Shown piece by piece: positions 9,235 through 17,718 of a stretch of 64,000 bases of DNA (position 1 is its first letter; the number at the start of each line of letters is the position of its first letter). A program made the translations under genes and the position numbers. The notes under the pieces were generated by a model. That model did not search any database. It was not told where the DNA came from and saw only the letters and a program-made list of their open reading frames with translations. This stretch comes from Streptococcus cristatus (lineage in GTDB: Bacteria; Bacillota; Bacilli; Lactobacillales; Streptococcaceae): contig NZ_VSJJ01000001.1 in the NCBI RefSeq assembly GCF_008369405.1, positions 184,523 to 248,522 of the forward strand. Direction: 5' to 3'.

Positions 9235-9336
9235 ATGCTTATACCCTGTATCATTCGGAATTATAGGACAATTCGAGCGCGTGGGATATTCATGAAAGCT
9301 CAGTACGACTTGGTCAGCTACCAACGATTGTCTTAG
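9235..9336 (+). CDS. Small upstream ORF in dehydrogenase leader (33 codons)
   Basis: An ATG with an AAGGG ribosome site nine bases upstream opens a 33-codon frame inside the 5' leader, ending 35 bases before E1-alpha. The peptide begins MLIPCIIRNYRTIRARG and is rich in Arg and Ile. It may be a leader peptide or a chance frame. After it, GTTCA-TGAAC (about 9337-9350) could form a small hairpin. No known riboswitch pattern was recognised in this leader. Confidence 0.35.
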   Translation: MLIPCIIRNYRTIRARGIFMKAQYDLVSYQRLS

Positions 9337-9371
9337 TTCACGATTGAACAGTGTTCTAGAAAGGCAAAGAA

Positions 9372-10340
9372 ATGTCAACTTTAGATAAATCTCTCTTATT
9401 AGAGATGTTCCGTAAGATGGAAGAGATCCGTCGCATGGACTTGAAAATTGCGCAACTTGTAAAAAAAGGAAAAGTTCCAGGCATGACTCACTTTTCAGTT
9501 GGTGAGGAAGCAGCAAACGTTGGTGCAATGTTAGCTTTGAACCCGGATGATTTAATCACTTCTAATCACCGTGGACACGGTCAAGCCATTGCCAAAGGCA
9601 TTGACCTGAATGGCATGATGGCTGAAATCCTTGGTAAGTATAATGGTACTTGTAAAGGAAAAGGCGGCTCTATGCATATTGCCGACCTGGATGCTGGAAA
9701 CCTTGGTGCCAATGGTATTGTAGGTGGCGGTATGGGAATCGCTGTCGGAGCAGCTCTGACCCAGCAAATGAAAAAGACAGGCAAAATTGTTGTCTGCTTC
9801 TTTGGTGACGGTGCAACCAACGAAGGTGTTTTCCATGAAGCAGTCAACATGGCTTCCATCTGGAATCTACCGGTAATTTTCTATTGTATCAATAACGGCT
9901 ATGGTATTTCTGCTGACATTAAGAAAATGACTAATGTTGACCATATTCACCAACGTAGTGCAGCCTATGGCATTCCAGGCATGTTCATCGAAGATGGAAA
10001 CAATGTTCTCGATGTCTATGAAGGCTTCCAAAAGGCTGTCGAGCATGTTCGCAGTGGTAAGGGACCAGTTCTAATCGAGAGTGTGACCTATCGTTGGTTG
10101 GGACATTCATCTTCTGACCCTGGTAAATACCGTACTCGTGAAGAAGTAGACGAATGGAAGAAGAAAGATCCAATCGAAAATCTTCGTAAATACCTACTGG
10201 AAAACAAGATTGCAAGCGAGGAAGAGCTAGAAGCTATCCAAGCTGGAGTCAAAGAAGCAGTAGAAGCATCTGTCAAGTTTGCAGAAGAAAGCCCATTCCC
10301 GCCGCTTGAATCTGCCTTTGAAGATATTTACGCAGACTAA
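9372..10340 (+). CDS. Pyruvate/acetoin dehydrogenase E1 alpha subunit (TPP-dependent)
   Basis: With the next gene forms the thiamine-diphosphate E1 that decarboxylates a 2-oxo acid or acetoin and passes the acyl group to lipoate. The 322-aa protein has the TPP/Mg motif GDGATNEGVFHEAVNMASIWNLP (about 137-159) and the HRGHGQAIAKG segment. Family assignments split between PDH (pdhA) and acetoin dehydrogenase (acoA); in a streptococcus without a full TCA cycle acetyl-CoA formation is a plausible role, but substrate cannot be read from sequence. First gene of the E1a-E1b-E2-E3-lplA operon. Confidence 0.92.
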   Translation: MSTLDKSLLLEMFRKMEEIRRMDLKIAQLVKKGKVPGMTHFSVGEEAANVGAMLALNPDDLITSNHRGHGQAIAKGIDLNGMMAEILGKYNGTCKGKGGSMHIADLDAGNLGANGIVGGGMGIAVGAALTQQMKKTGKIVVCFFGDGATNEGVFHEAVNMASIWNLPVIFYCINNGYGISADIKKMTNVDHIHQRSAAYGIPGMFIEDGNNVLDVYEGFQKAVEHVRSGKGPVLIESVTYRWLGHSSSDPGKYRTREEVDEWKKKDPIENLRKYLLENKIASEEELEAIQAGVKEAVEASVKFAEESPFPPLESAFEDIYAD

Positions 10341-10358
10341 AGAGAGGAGAAAAAGAAA

Positions 10359-11351
10359 ATGGAAACTAAAACTATGTCTTTTCGTGACACCATTATCCTC
10401 GCTATGTCTGAGGAAATGCGTCGCGATGAAAATGTACTCTTGATGGGAGAGGATGTCGGGGTCTTTGGTGGAGATTTCGGAACATCCGTTGGTATGCTGG
10501 AAGAGTTTGGACCTGAGCGTGTACGTGACTGTCCGATTTCAGAAGCAGCTATTTCTGGAGCAGCAGCAGGAGCAGCCATGACTGGCCTTCGTCCAATCGT
10601 CGATATGACCTTCATGGACTTCGCTGTGATTGCCATGGATAATATCGTCAACCAAGCGGCTAAAACTCGCTATATGTTTGGCGGTAAAGGGCAAGTTCCA
10701 ATGACCATTCGTTGTGCGGCTGGTAATGGAGTTGGCTCTGCGGCTCAGCACTCTCAGTCTTTGGAATCTTGGTTTACCCACATTCCAGGATTGAAGGTAG
10801 TAGCACCAGGTACTCCAGCTGATATGAAAGGTCTCCTCAAAGCTTCTATCCGAGACAATAACCCAGTTATTATCTTGGAATATAAGTCTGAATTTAACCA
10901 AAAAGGGGAAGTGCCAGTCGATCCTGAGTATGTTATTCCGCTTGGCGTTGGCGAAATCAAAAAAGAAGGTACAGATGTAACAGTTGTTACCTACGGAAAA
11001 ATGCTGCGCCGTGTCATGCAGGCAGCTGAAGAATTGGCAGAAGAAGGTATCTCTGTAGAAGTCGTTGACCCACGTACATTGGTGCCGCTTGATAAAGACA
11101 TTATCATTAACTCTGTTAAAAAGACTGGTAAGGTCGTTCTGGTCAATGATGCTCACAAAACCAGCGGTTTTATTGGTGAAATTTCAGCGATTATTGCCGA
11201 GTCTGAAGCATTTGACTATCTAGATGCACCAATCCGCCGTTGTGCCGGTGAAGATGTGCCAATGCCTTATGCACAAAACTTGGAAAACGCAATGATTCCG
11301 ACTGTTGAAAGCATCAAAGACGCTATTCGGAAGACATATCATAAAGAATAA
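10359..11351 (+). CDS. Pyruvate/acetoin dehydrogenase E1 beta subunit
   Basis: A 330-aa transketolase-like beta subunit. MGEDVGVFGGDFG near residue 28 and the conserved EAAISGAAAGAAMTGLRP and AAGNGVGSAAQHSQSLE segments identify it; the C-terminal transketolase_C domain spans about 200-320 (VVDPRTLVPLD). It follows E1 alpha by 18 bases with a GAGAGGAG ribosome site. An unusually long 220-base gap follows inside the operon, carrying a 13-bp inverted repeat. Confidence 0.92.
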   Translation: METKTMSFRDTIILAMSEEMRRDENVLLMGEDVGVFGGDFGTSVGMLEEFGPERVRDCPISEAAISGAAAGAAMTGLRPIVDMTFMDFAVIAMDNIVNQAAKTRYMFGGKGQVPMTIRCAAGNGVGSAAQHSQSLESWFTHIPGLKVVAPGTPADMKGLLKASIRDNNPVIILEYKSEFNQKGEVPVDPEYVIPLGVGEIKKEGTDVTVVTYGKMLRRVMQAAEELAEEGISVEVVDPRTLVPLDKDIIINSVKKTGKVVLVNDAHKTSGFIGEISAIIAESEAFDYLDAPIRRCAGEDVPMPYAQNLENAMIPTVESIKDAIRKTYHKE

Positions 11352-11380
11352 GGTATAATAAAGAAAAGGCTTTCTCATGG

Positions 11381-11414
11381 ATTAGATTACATAGATTATT
11401 TTATGTAATCTAAT
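11381..11414 (+). repeat. Perfect 13-bp inverted repeat between E1-beta and E2
   Basis: ATTAGATTACATA (11381-11393) and TATGTAATCTAAT (11402-11414) are perfectly complementary around an eight-base loop. No T run follows, so it is not a standard terminator. It could be an mRNA processing or stability hairpin setting different E1 and E2 levels, or a protein-binding site. The rest of the 11352-11571 gap shows a possible -10 (TATAAT, 11354-11359) but no convincing -35. Confidence 0.7.
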
Positions 11415-11571
11415 CTTGTGTAGAGGCTCAAAGATGTTAAAACTTTCGTGATGGCTGATAGTCGTTACAAATAGCATTAAAATAACTTGTAGGGTTACGA
11501 CTGGAAGGAATTAAAGCTACTTTTTCTTTGCAGTCAGTGCCTTTAGTATCATAATTAGAATTGGAGAGGTC

Positions 11572-12615
11572 ATGGCTGATGATAAGCTAAGAGCGACTCC
11601 TGCTGCTAGAAAGTTAGCGGATGATTTGGGAATCAACCTCTATGATGTTTCTGGCTCAGGCGCAAACGGTCGTGTCCACAAAGAAGACGTGGAAACTTAT
11701 AAAGATACAAACGTGGTGCGGATTTCACCACTGGCAAAACGAATTGCCCAAGAACATAATATCGCTTGGCAAGAAATTCAAGGAACTGGCCATCGTGGCA
11801 AGATTATGAAAAAAGATGTCCTTGCCTTTCTGCCTGAAAATATTGAGTCGGATACGATTAAGTCTCCTGCTCAAATCGAGAAAGTGGAAGAAGTTCCAGA
11901 CAACATCACTTCTTACGGTGAAATTGAGCGGATTCCGATGACACCGATGCGGAAGGTCATCGCTCAACGGATGGTAGAATCTTACCTGACGGCACCAACC
12001 TTCACTCTCAACTACGATGTCGATATGACAGAAATGCTGGCCTTGCGTAAAAAAGTGCTAGAGCCAATCATGGAAGCTACTGGAAAAAAAGTAACGGTTA
12101 CAGACCTGCTTTCTCTAGCTGTTGTCAAGACATTGATGAAGCATCCTTACCTCAATTCGACCTTGACAGAGGATGGCAAGACCATTATCACACACAACTA
12201 TGTGAATTTAGCCATGGCAGTCGGCATGGATAACGGCCTAATGACACCAGTTGTCTACAATGCAGAGAAAATGAGCCTGTCCGAGCTGGTAGTAGCCTTT
12301 AAAGACGTTATTGGACGCACTTTGGATGGCAAGTTGGCTCCAAGCGAGCTGCAAAATTCAACCTTCACGATTAGTAACTTGGGAATGTTTGGTGTACAGT
12401 CTTTTGGACCAATCATCAACCAACCAAACTCTGCTATTTTGGGTGTCAGCTCAACGGTTGAAAAACCTGTCGTTGTGAATGGAGACATCGTTATCCGTCC
12501 AATTATGAGCTTGGGCTTGACCATTGACCACCGTGTAGTTGATGGAATGGCTGGAGCTAAGTTCATGAAGGACTTGAAGGCTCTGATTGAAGACCCAATT
12601 TCAATGTTGGTATAA
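11572..12615 (+). CDS. Dihydrolipoamide acyltransferase E2, without lipoyl domain
   Basis: Core E2 transferring acyl groups from lipoate to CoA. The 347-aa protein begins directly with a peripheral-subunit-binding domain (RATPAARKLADDLG, residues 7-40), followed by a second one (RISPLAKRIAQEHN, about 50-85), a linker, and the catalytic domain (about 115-347) with the active-site IDHRVVDG near residue 320. There is no lipoyl domain, whose usual place is the N-terminus. The lipoyl domain of this operon is on E3. The start has a GGAGAGG ribosome site, and the 220-base upstream gap shows no lipoyl-coding remnant, so truncation by a wrong start is unlikely. Confidence 0.9.
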   Translation: MADDKLRATPAARKLADDLGINLYDVSGSGANGRVHKEDVETYKDTNVVRISPLAKRIAQEHNIAWQEIQGTGHRGKIMKKDVLAFLPENIESDTIKSPAQIEKVEEVPDNITSYGEIERIPMTPMRKVIAQRMVESYLTAPTFTLNYDVDMTEMLALRKKVLEPIMEATGKKVTVTDLLSLAVVKTLMKHPYLNSTLTEDGKTIITHNYVNLAMAVGMDNGLMTPVVYNAEKMSLSELVVAFKDVIGRTLDGKLAPSELQNSTFTISNLGMFGVQSFGPIINQPNSAILGVSSTVEKPVVVNGDIVIRPIMSLGLTIDHRVVDGMAGAKFMKDLKALIEDPISMLV

Positions 12616-12687
12616 GATTTTCTTTGCTAGTCTGAAAAGCAAAGAAGCGCTCAGCAAATGAAGAACTAATTAGAAAAGGAAATAAAA

Positions 12688-14391
12688 ATGGCTTTAGAAG
12701 TAATTATGCCAAAAGCCGGCGTGGATATGACCGAAGGACAAATTGTCCAATGGAATAAAAAAGTCGGTGAATTTGTCAAAGAAGGGGAAATCCTTTTGGA
12801 AATCATGACTGACAAGGTCAGCATGGAATTGGAAGCAGAAGAAGATGGCTACCTGATTGCCATTCTCAAGGGTGATGGCGAAACTGTCCCTGTAACGGAA
12901 GTTATCGGTTATCTTGGTGAAGAAGGCGAAAATATCCCAACAGCAGGAGCAGCAGCGCCAGCAGCTAGCCCTGCACCAGCAGCAAGTGCCTCAAATGATG
13001 ATGCTAAGAGCGATGACGCTTACGATATCGTTGTTATCGGTGGTGGTCCTGCTGGATATGTAGCTGCCATCAAAGCGGCTCAACTTGGTGGCAAGATTGC
13101 CTTGGTTGAAAAGTCTGAACTCGGCGGAACGTGCTTGAACCGTGGCTGTATTCCAACTAAGACTTATCTCCACAATGCTGAAATTATTGAAAATATTGGT
13201 CATGCAGCAAATCGTGGTATTGTCATTGAAAATCCAAACTTCACTGTAGATATGGACAAACTCCTTGAAACCAAGTCTAAAGTTGTCAATACCTTGGTTG
13301 GTGGTGTTGCTGGTCTTCTCCGCAGCTACGGCGTAGATGTTCATAAGGGTGTTGGTACCATTACTAAAGACAAGAATGTTTTGGTTAATGGTTCAGAATT
13401 GCTTGAAACCAAGAAGATCATCCTTGCTGGTGGTTCAAAAGTCAGCAAGATTAACGTTCCTGGTATGGAATCATCTCTTGTTATGACCAGTGATGATATT
13501 CTGGAAATGAACGAAGTGCCAGAAAGCCTCGTTATTATTGGTGGTGGAGTTGTTGGTATTGAGCTCGGCCAAGCCTTCATGACCTTTGGTTCAAAAGTTA
13601 CGGTTGTTGAAATGATGGATCGTATCGTTCCAGCCATGGATGCGGAAGTTTCTAAGAACCTTCGCCTCATCTTGGAGCGCAAGGGTATGACAATTCTGAC
13701 TGAAACTAAGTTGGAAGAAATCATCGAAGAAAACGGCAAACTTCGTATCAAGGTTGAAGGAAAAGAAGATATCCTCGCAGATAAAGCTCTGCTTTCTATC
13801 GGACGTGTGCCAGATCTAGAAGGTATTGGCGATGTCGAGTTCGAATTGGATCGTGGCCGTATCAAAGTCAACGAGTACATGGAAACTTCTGTTCCAGGTA
13901 TTTACGCACCAGGTGATATTAACGGTACTAAGATGTTGGCTCATGCAGCTTTCCGTATGGGTGAAGTAGCGGCTGAAAATGCCCTTAAAGGTAACCATGT
14001 TGTTGCGAAACTTAACTTGACTCCTGCAGCGATCTACACTCTTCCTGAAGTAGCAGCAGTAGGTCTAACGGAAGAACAAGCTCGTGAGAAATACGATGTT
14101 GCCATCGGTAAATTCAACTTCGCAGCCAACGGCCGTGCCATTGCCTCTGATGCAGCTCAAGGTTTCGTTAAAGTCATTGCTGATAAGAAATACGGAGAAA
14201 TCCTTGGCGTCCACATCATTGGTCCTGCAGCTGCAGAATTGATCAACGAAGCATCAAGCATTATTGAAATGGAAATTACTGTTGAAGAAATGCTTAAGAC
14301 CATCCACGGACACCCAACTTATTCAGAAGTAATGTATGAAGCGTTTGCGGATGTTCTAGGAATGGCTATCCACTCACCTAAGAAGAAATAA
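12688..14391 (+). CDS. lpdA: Dihydrolipoamide dehydrogenase E3 with N-terminal lipoyl domain
   Basis: Flavoprotein that reoxidises dihydrolipoamide with NAD+. At 567 aa it is about 100 residues longer than ordinary E3. Residues 1-78 are a lipoyl domain with the target Lys43 in TDKVS; 83-110 is an Ala/Pro-rich flexible linker; 112-567 is the E3 proper with FAD motif VVIGGGPAGY, redox cysteines C149 and C154 in GGTCLNRGCIPTK, an NAD-binding GGGVVGIELG, and the C-terminal HGHPTYSE base. Pneumococcal E3 is known to have the same architecture. Starts 72 bases after E2 and is followed 14 bases later by lplA. Confidence 0.95.
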   Translation: MALEVIMPKAGVDMTEGQIVQWNKKVGEFVKEGEILLEIMTDKVSMELEAEEDGYLIAILKGDGETVPVTEVIGYLGEEGENIPTAGAAAPAASPAPAASASNDDAKSDDAYDIVVIGGGPAGYVAAIKAAQLGGKIALVEKSELGGTCLNRGCIPTKTYLHNAEIIENIGHAANRGIVIENPNFTVDMDKLLETKSKVVNTLVGGVAGLLRSYGVDVHKGVGTITKDKNVLVNGSELLETKKIILAGGSKVSKINVPGMESSLVMTSDDILEMNEVPESLVIIGGGVVGIELGQAFMTFGSKVTVVEMMDRIVPAMDAEVSKNLRLILERKGMTILTETKLEEIIEENGKLRIKVEGKEDILADKALLSIGRVPDLEGIGDVEFELDRGRIKVNEYMETSVPGIYAPGDINGTKMLAHAAFRMGEVAAENALKGNHVVAKLNLTPAAIYTLPEVAAVGLTEEQAREKYDVAIGKFNFAANGRAIASDAAQGFVKVIADKKYGEILGVHIIGPAAAELINEASSIIEMEITVEEMLKTIHGHPTYSEVMYEAFADVLGMAIHSPKKK

Positions 14392-14405
14392 AGGATGTCT
14401 CGTCA

Positions 14406-15395
14406 ATGAAATATATCATTAACAACAGCAATGATACTGCCTTTAATATCGCTCTCGAGGAGTATGCTTTTAAGCATCTCCTTGATGAGGATCAAATTTT
14501 CCTGCTCTGGATCAATAAGCCATCGATTATTGTCGGGCGCCATCAAAACACGATCCAAGAAATTAACCGCGACTATGTGCGGAAACACGGTATTGAAGTG
14601 GTGCGTCGCATTAGCGGTGGCGGAGCAGTTTACCACGACCTTAACAACCTGAACTACACGATTATTTCCAAAGAAGATGAGAATAAAGCCTTTGATTTCA
14701 AATCTTTCTCAACGCCTGTAATCAATACCTTGGCTCAGCTTGGCGTAAAGGCTGAATTCACTGGCCGCAATGACTTGGAAATTGATGGCAAAAAATTCTG
14801 TGGCAATGCCCAAGCCTACATCAATGGACGTATCATGCACCATGGCTGCTTGCTCTTTGATGTGGATTTGTCAGTCTTGGCCAACGCCCTTAAAGTTTCC
14901 AAGGATAAGTTTGAATCCAAGGGGGTTCAATCTGTCCGTGCTCGTGTAACCAATATTGTGGACGAGCTGCCAGAGAAAATCACTGTTGAAGAGTTTAAGA
15001 ACCTTCTTCTGGGCTATATGAAAAAAGAGTACCCAGAGATGACTGAATACGTCTTTTCAGAGGAAGAATTGGCGGAAATCAATCGTATCAAGGATACTAA
15101 ATTTGGTACTTGGGACTGGAATTACGGTAAATCACCTGAGTTTAACGTCCGTCGTGGAACAAAATTCCCTAGTGGTAAGGTCGAAGTCTTTGCCAATGTT
15201 CTCGAATCAAAAATCCAAGACATCAAGATTTACGGTGACTTCTTTGGTATCGAAGACGTCGCAGCAGTAGAAGATGTCCTTCGCGGTGTTCGATATGAAC
15301 GTGAGGATGTCCTCAAAGCACTGGAAACAATAGATATTACCCGCTACTTTGCCGGTATCAGTCGTGAAGAAATCGCTGAAGCAGTAGTAGGATAA
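14406..15395 (+). CDS. lplA: Lipoate-protein ligase A
   Basis: Activates free lipoate with ATP and attaches it to lipoyl domains. The 329-aa protein has the biotin/lipoate ligase fold with IIVGRHQN, RRISGGGAVYHD (about 70-81) and the catalytic Lys region GRNDLEIDGKKFCGNAQ (about 118-134), plus a C-terminal accessory domain (about 250-329). It lies 14 bases after the E3 gene, so the enzyme that lipoylates the complex is made with it; the only lipoyl domain in the operon is the one on E3. A repeat element with a terminator hairpin follows. Confidence 0.94.
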   Translation: MKYIINNSNDTAFNIALEEYAFKHLLDEDQIFLLWINKPSIIVGRHQNTIQEINRDYVRKHGIEVVRRISGGGAVYHDLNNLNYTIISKEDENKAFDFKSFSTPVINTLAQLGVKAEFTGRNDLEIDGKKFCGNAQAYINGRIMHHGCLLFDVDLSVLANALKVSKDKFESKGVQSVRARVTNIVDELPEKITVEEFKNLLLGYMKKEYPEMTEYVFSEEELAEINRIKDTKFGTWDWNYGKSPEFNVRRGTKFPSGKVEVFANVLESKIQDIKIYGDFFGIEDVAAVEDVLRGVRYEREDVLKALETIDITRYFAGISREEIAEAVVG

Positions 15396-15403
15396 AATCA
15401 TAA

Positions 15404-15578
15404 GAGAGTGGGACAGAAATCGGTAATTCGTTAGAATTCGATGTCGTCGTCCCGCCTCCGCACAGTTGAGTAGGGCTGTAAAAGCTGATGAAATCAGCGT
15501 AGTAGAGCCCACTCAACCACTGCGTCTTGCTCGACAATCCAAAGACAATTGAGAGGCTAGGACTTTTGTTCCAGCCTC
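15404..15578 (+). repeat. 175-bp intergenic repeat, copy 1
   Basis: This element recurs in inverted orientation at 22625-22799; I count 9 differences in 175 bases. It starts GAGAGTGGGACAGAAATCGG and ends GTTCCAGCCTC. Internally it is hairpin-rich: GTTGAGT-GGGCT arms enclose GCTGAT-GAA-ATCAGC, and its right end forms the lplA terminator stem. It has no ORF of note. This looks like a small dispersed intergenic repeat family of streptococci; I do not assign it a published name. Confidence 0.85.
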
Positions 15579-15584
15579 TTTTTT
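15553..15584 (+). terminator. Terminator of lplA provided by the repeat
   Basis: GAGGCTAGGAC pairs imperfectly with GTTCCAGCCTC, followed by TTTTTT. It is the right end of the 175-bp repeat. Confidence 0.75.
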
Positions 15585-15707
15585 GAACTCATTTTTACCT
15601 ATAAATAATTTCTAATATATTGCTTTTATGATATACTATAGATGAATAAAGTCATTTGAAAAGCTTGAAATATCTCTCTTCAATCTCTCTTTAGAAAGTG
15701 TGATCTT

Positions 15708-17717
15708 ATGAAACGAGTCTTTATTATCTTTTCTAATCTTTTTATCACCAGCTTTCTTCTTTGGATTGCCTTTATTTCGCCAAATACGCTTATCCACCGA
15801 AGTCTCCCTGTGGTAGGAGTTCTTAAACAAGAAAGAAATATCACCAATGAGGAGCTTTCGGCCAACTTAGATCAGTTAGCAAGGGAAAGCAATAGTGTAA
15901 TCGCTCGCCAGATTCAACAAACAGATTCGCAAGGTCAGATCAAGTTCTCCTATGATATCTACGGAGAGGGAGAGCTTCCAAAGGGCATCAAAAAAGCAGA
16001 TAAAGAAGTTGCTTCTAAGAAAAGCTTACTTACCAATTACTATATACTCTCAGGGAAGTTACCACTCGAAAAGTTGGATCAAAAACTACACGAACTTGCT
16101 TTCTCAAAGACTTTCATGAATAAGCCTAATCTCTTGCAGAATTTTATGGCATTTTTTGGTTCCGGTTCCCAATCCTTAGCCTTGGTTATTTTTATTCTTA
16201 GCTTTAGTGCATTGGCCATTATTCAAAAAACACTTGAATTGAGGAGTGCAGGGATTCGTTACATTGCAGGGATGAGACGGTACCAACTCTTTGGACGTTC
16301 TCTCATGGAAGACAGCAGAGAGCTGCTTTTAGGATGTATTGGAGCCAGTGCCTTAGGATCCATTTTGATTTATTGTTTACAATTAACCCCCTTTGCCTAT
16401 TCCTTCATCATTTCGAGTAGTATCATTTACAATATGCTCTTACTCATCGTATCAGCTCTCCTGTCCTTTATCTTTGCTTTCAGCATCCAGACTGTGCACT
16501 TGGTTAGCCTTTTAAAAGGGAAAATTCCAGTAAAAAGGATTTTAGTTTTTCTATTTACCTGTCAATTTCTCGCTGTTGCTCTCATTGGCCTTGCTATCCA
16601 TCGAGTCAGTATCTATGGTTCTGTCTGGCAGACTTACCAAGAGGGGAAAGTGGCTTGGTCTAAAGAGACGAATTGGGTTCAAATTGGTGTAAATCGGGAG
16701 GATTTTTCACAGAGTACAAACAAAGAGACGCAAATTGAGAACAGAGCCAAATGGTCTAAGCTCATCGAGTCTGGCATCGAAAAAGGTGGTCTCTTGGTCT
16801 ATCATCAGCTCGCATCTTTTGATTCAAAAGGCTTCATGAATGATCCTAGAACAGGGAGAGATCTTTCGATCACGGATTACGATCCTCTTGCCAATACCCT
16901 TTATATCACTCCAAATTACCTTGATATCCAAAGGATCTCAGTTTCCCCTGAGGAAAAAGAGCGCTTGAATCACTTACAAGCTGGAGAATTTGGACTCTTG
17001 CTCCCTGAAAAATTGAAGGGTCAAGAAGAGGAGTTGAGAAAACGCTATGAAGATTATCTGACTCCTAGAGATGATCAAGGAAAGAGCCAGTTGCCTATGA
17101 AAGCACGGGTGACCTATCTTCCTAACAACAAAAAACGCTTTATCTATAATAATACACCGATGAACTATCAGCAATTTCTGACAGATCCGATTTTGGTTGT
17201 TGTTCGACCTAAAAGTTTTGGTGGCTACGACAATCCTTATTTCTCTCATCTCAATTCTTATCTGTATTTTGATGGACTTGAAAAAAGCAAGAAGCTAGTA
17301 GCTGAGAATGGGCTTGAAAAAAACGTGAGTCAATATGACTATGCAGCAGCTGTCTATCAGCAGATGATGCAATCCATTCAATTAGAGAACCTCATGACCA
17401 TTGCTGGAGGTGTATTCGGAATGGCGACCTCCATTCTACTCTTTAATACCATGAATTTCCTCTATTTTGAAGAGTTTAGAAGACCGATCTTTCTGAAGAA
17501 AATTGCGGGTATGGACTTTTTGAAAATTCACAAAAGTATGCTCGTATCAGAGATTACCATGCTGCTATTAGGTAGTGTCCTGATTTTCTTTCTCACACAG
17601 GAATGGTGGATCGCTCTCGTCACGCTTTTATTATTTGCGACCAATGCATGGCTGATTCTCCTTTACCGCTCGCATAAAGAGGAGCATTTCTTGCCCATTA
17701 TTCTGAAAGGAGCCTAA
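15708..17717 (+). CDS. Bacteriocin-associated integral membrane protein (lactococcin 972 type)
   Basis: A 669-aa membrane protein matching the pattern of the seven-TM putative immunity proteins found with lactococcin-972-like bacteriocins: an N-terminal TM segment (5-22), a soluble region, a TM cluster (about 145-295), a large extracytoplasmic region (300-545), and C-terminal TM segments (about 555-655). It ends one base before an ABC ATPase start. The usual small bacteriocin precursor gene expected upstream is absent between the repeat and this start. ATG at 15708 has AGAAAGTG upstream. MacB-like FtsX permeases are an alternative name for the same fold. Confidence 0.72.
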   Translation: MKRVFIIFSNLFITSFLLWIAFISPNTLIHRSLPVVGVLKQERNITNEELSANLDQLARESNSVIARQIQQTDSQGQIKFSYDIYGEGELPKGIKKADKEVASKKSLLTNYYILSGKLPLEKLDQKLHELAFSKTFMNKPNLLQNFMAFFGSGSQSLALVIFILSFSALAIIQKTLELRSAGIRYIAGMRRYQLFGRSLMEDSRELLLGCIGASALGSILIYCLQLTPFAYSFIISSSIIYNMLLLIVSALLSFIFAFSIQTVHLVSLLKGKIPVKRILVFLFTCQFLAVALIGLAIHRVSIYGSVWQTYQEGKVAWSKETNWVQIGVNREDFSQSTNKETQIENRAKWSKLIESGIEKGGLLVYHQLASFDSKGFMNDPRTGRDLSITDYDPLANTLYITPNYLDIQRISVSPEEKERLNHLQAGEFGLLLPEKLKGQEEELRKRYEDYLTPRDDQGKSQLPMKARVTYLPNNKKRFIYNNTPMNYQQFLTDPILVVVRPKSFGGYDNPYFSHLNSYLYFDGLEKSKKLVAENGLEKNVSQYDYAAAVYQQMMQSIQLENLMTIAGGVFGMATSILLFNTMNFLYFEEFRRPIFLKKIAGMDFLKIHKSMLVSEITMLLLGSVLIFFLTQEWWIALVTLLLFATNAWLILLYRSHKEEHFLPIILKGA

Positions 17718-17718
17718 T

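Noticed and set aside
9219-9371. Riboswitch (for example TPP or lipoate-related) in the dehydrogenase leader
   Set aside because: No conserved riboswitch core recognised; only a small ORF and a short hairpin.
11381-11414. Intrinsic terminator
   Set aside because: The hairpin is perfect but followed by CTTGTG rather than a T run, and the operon continues.
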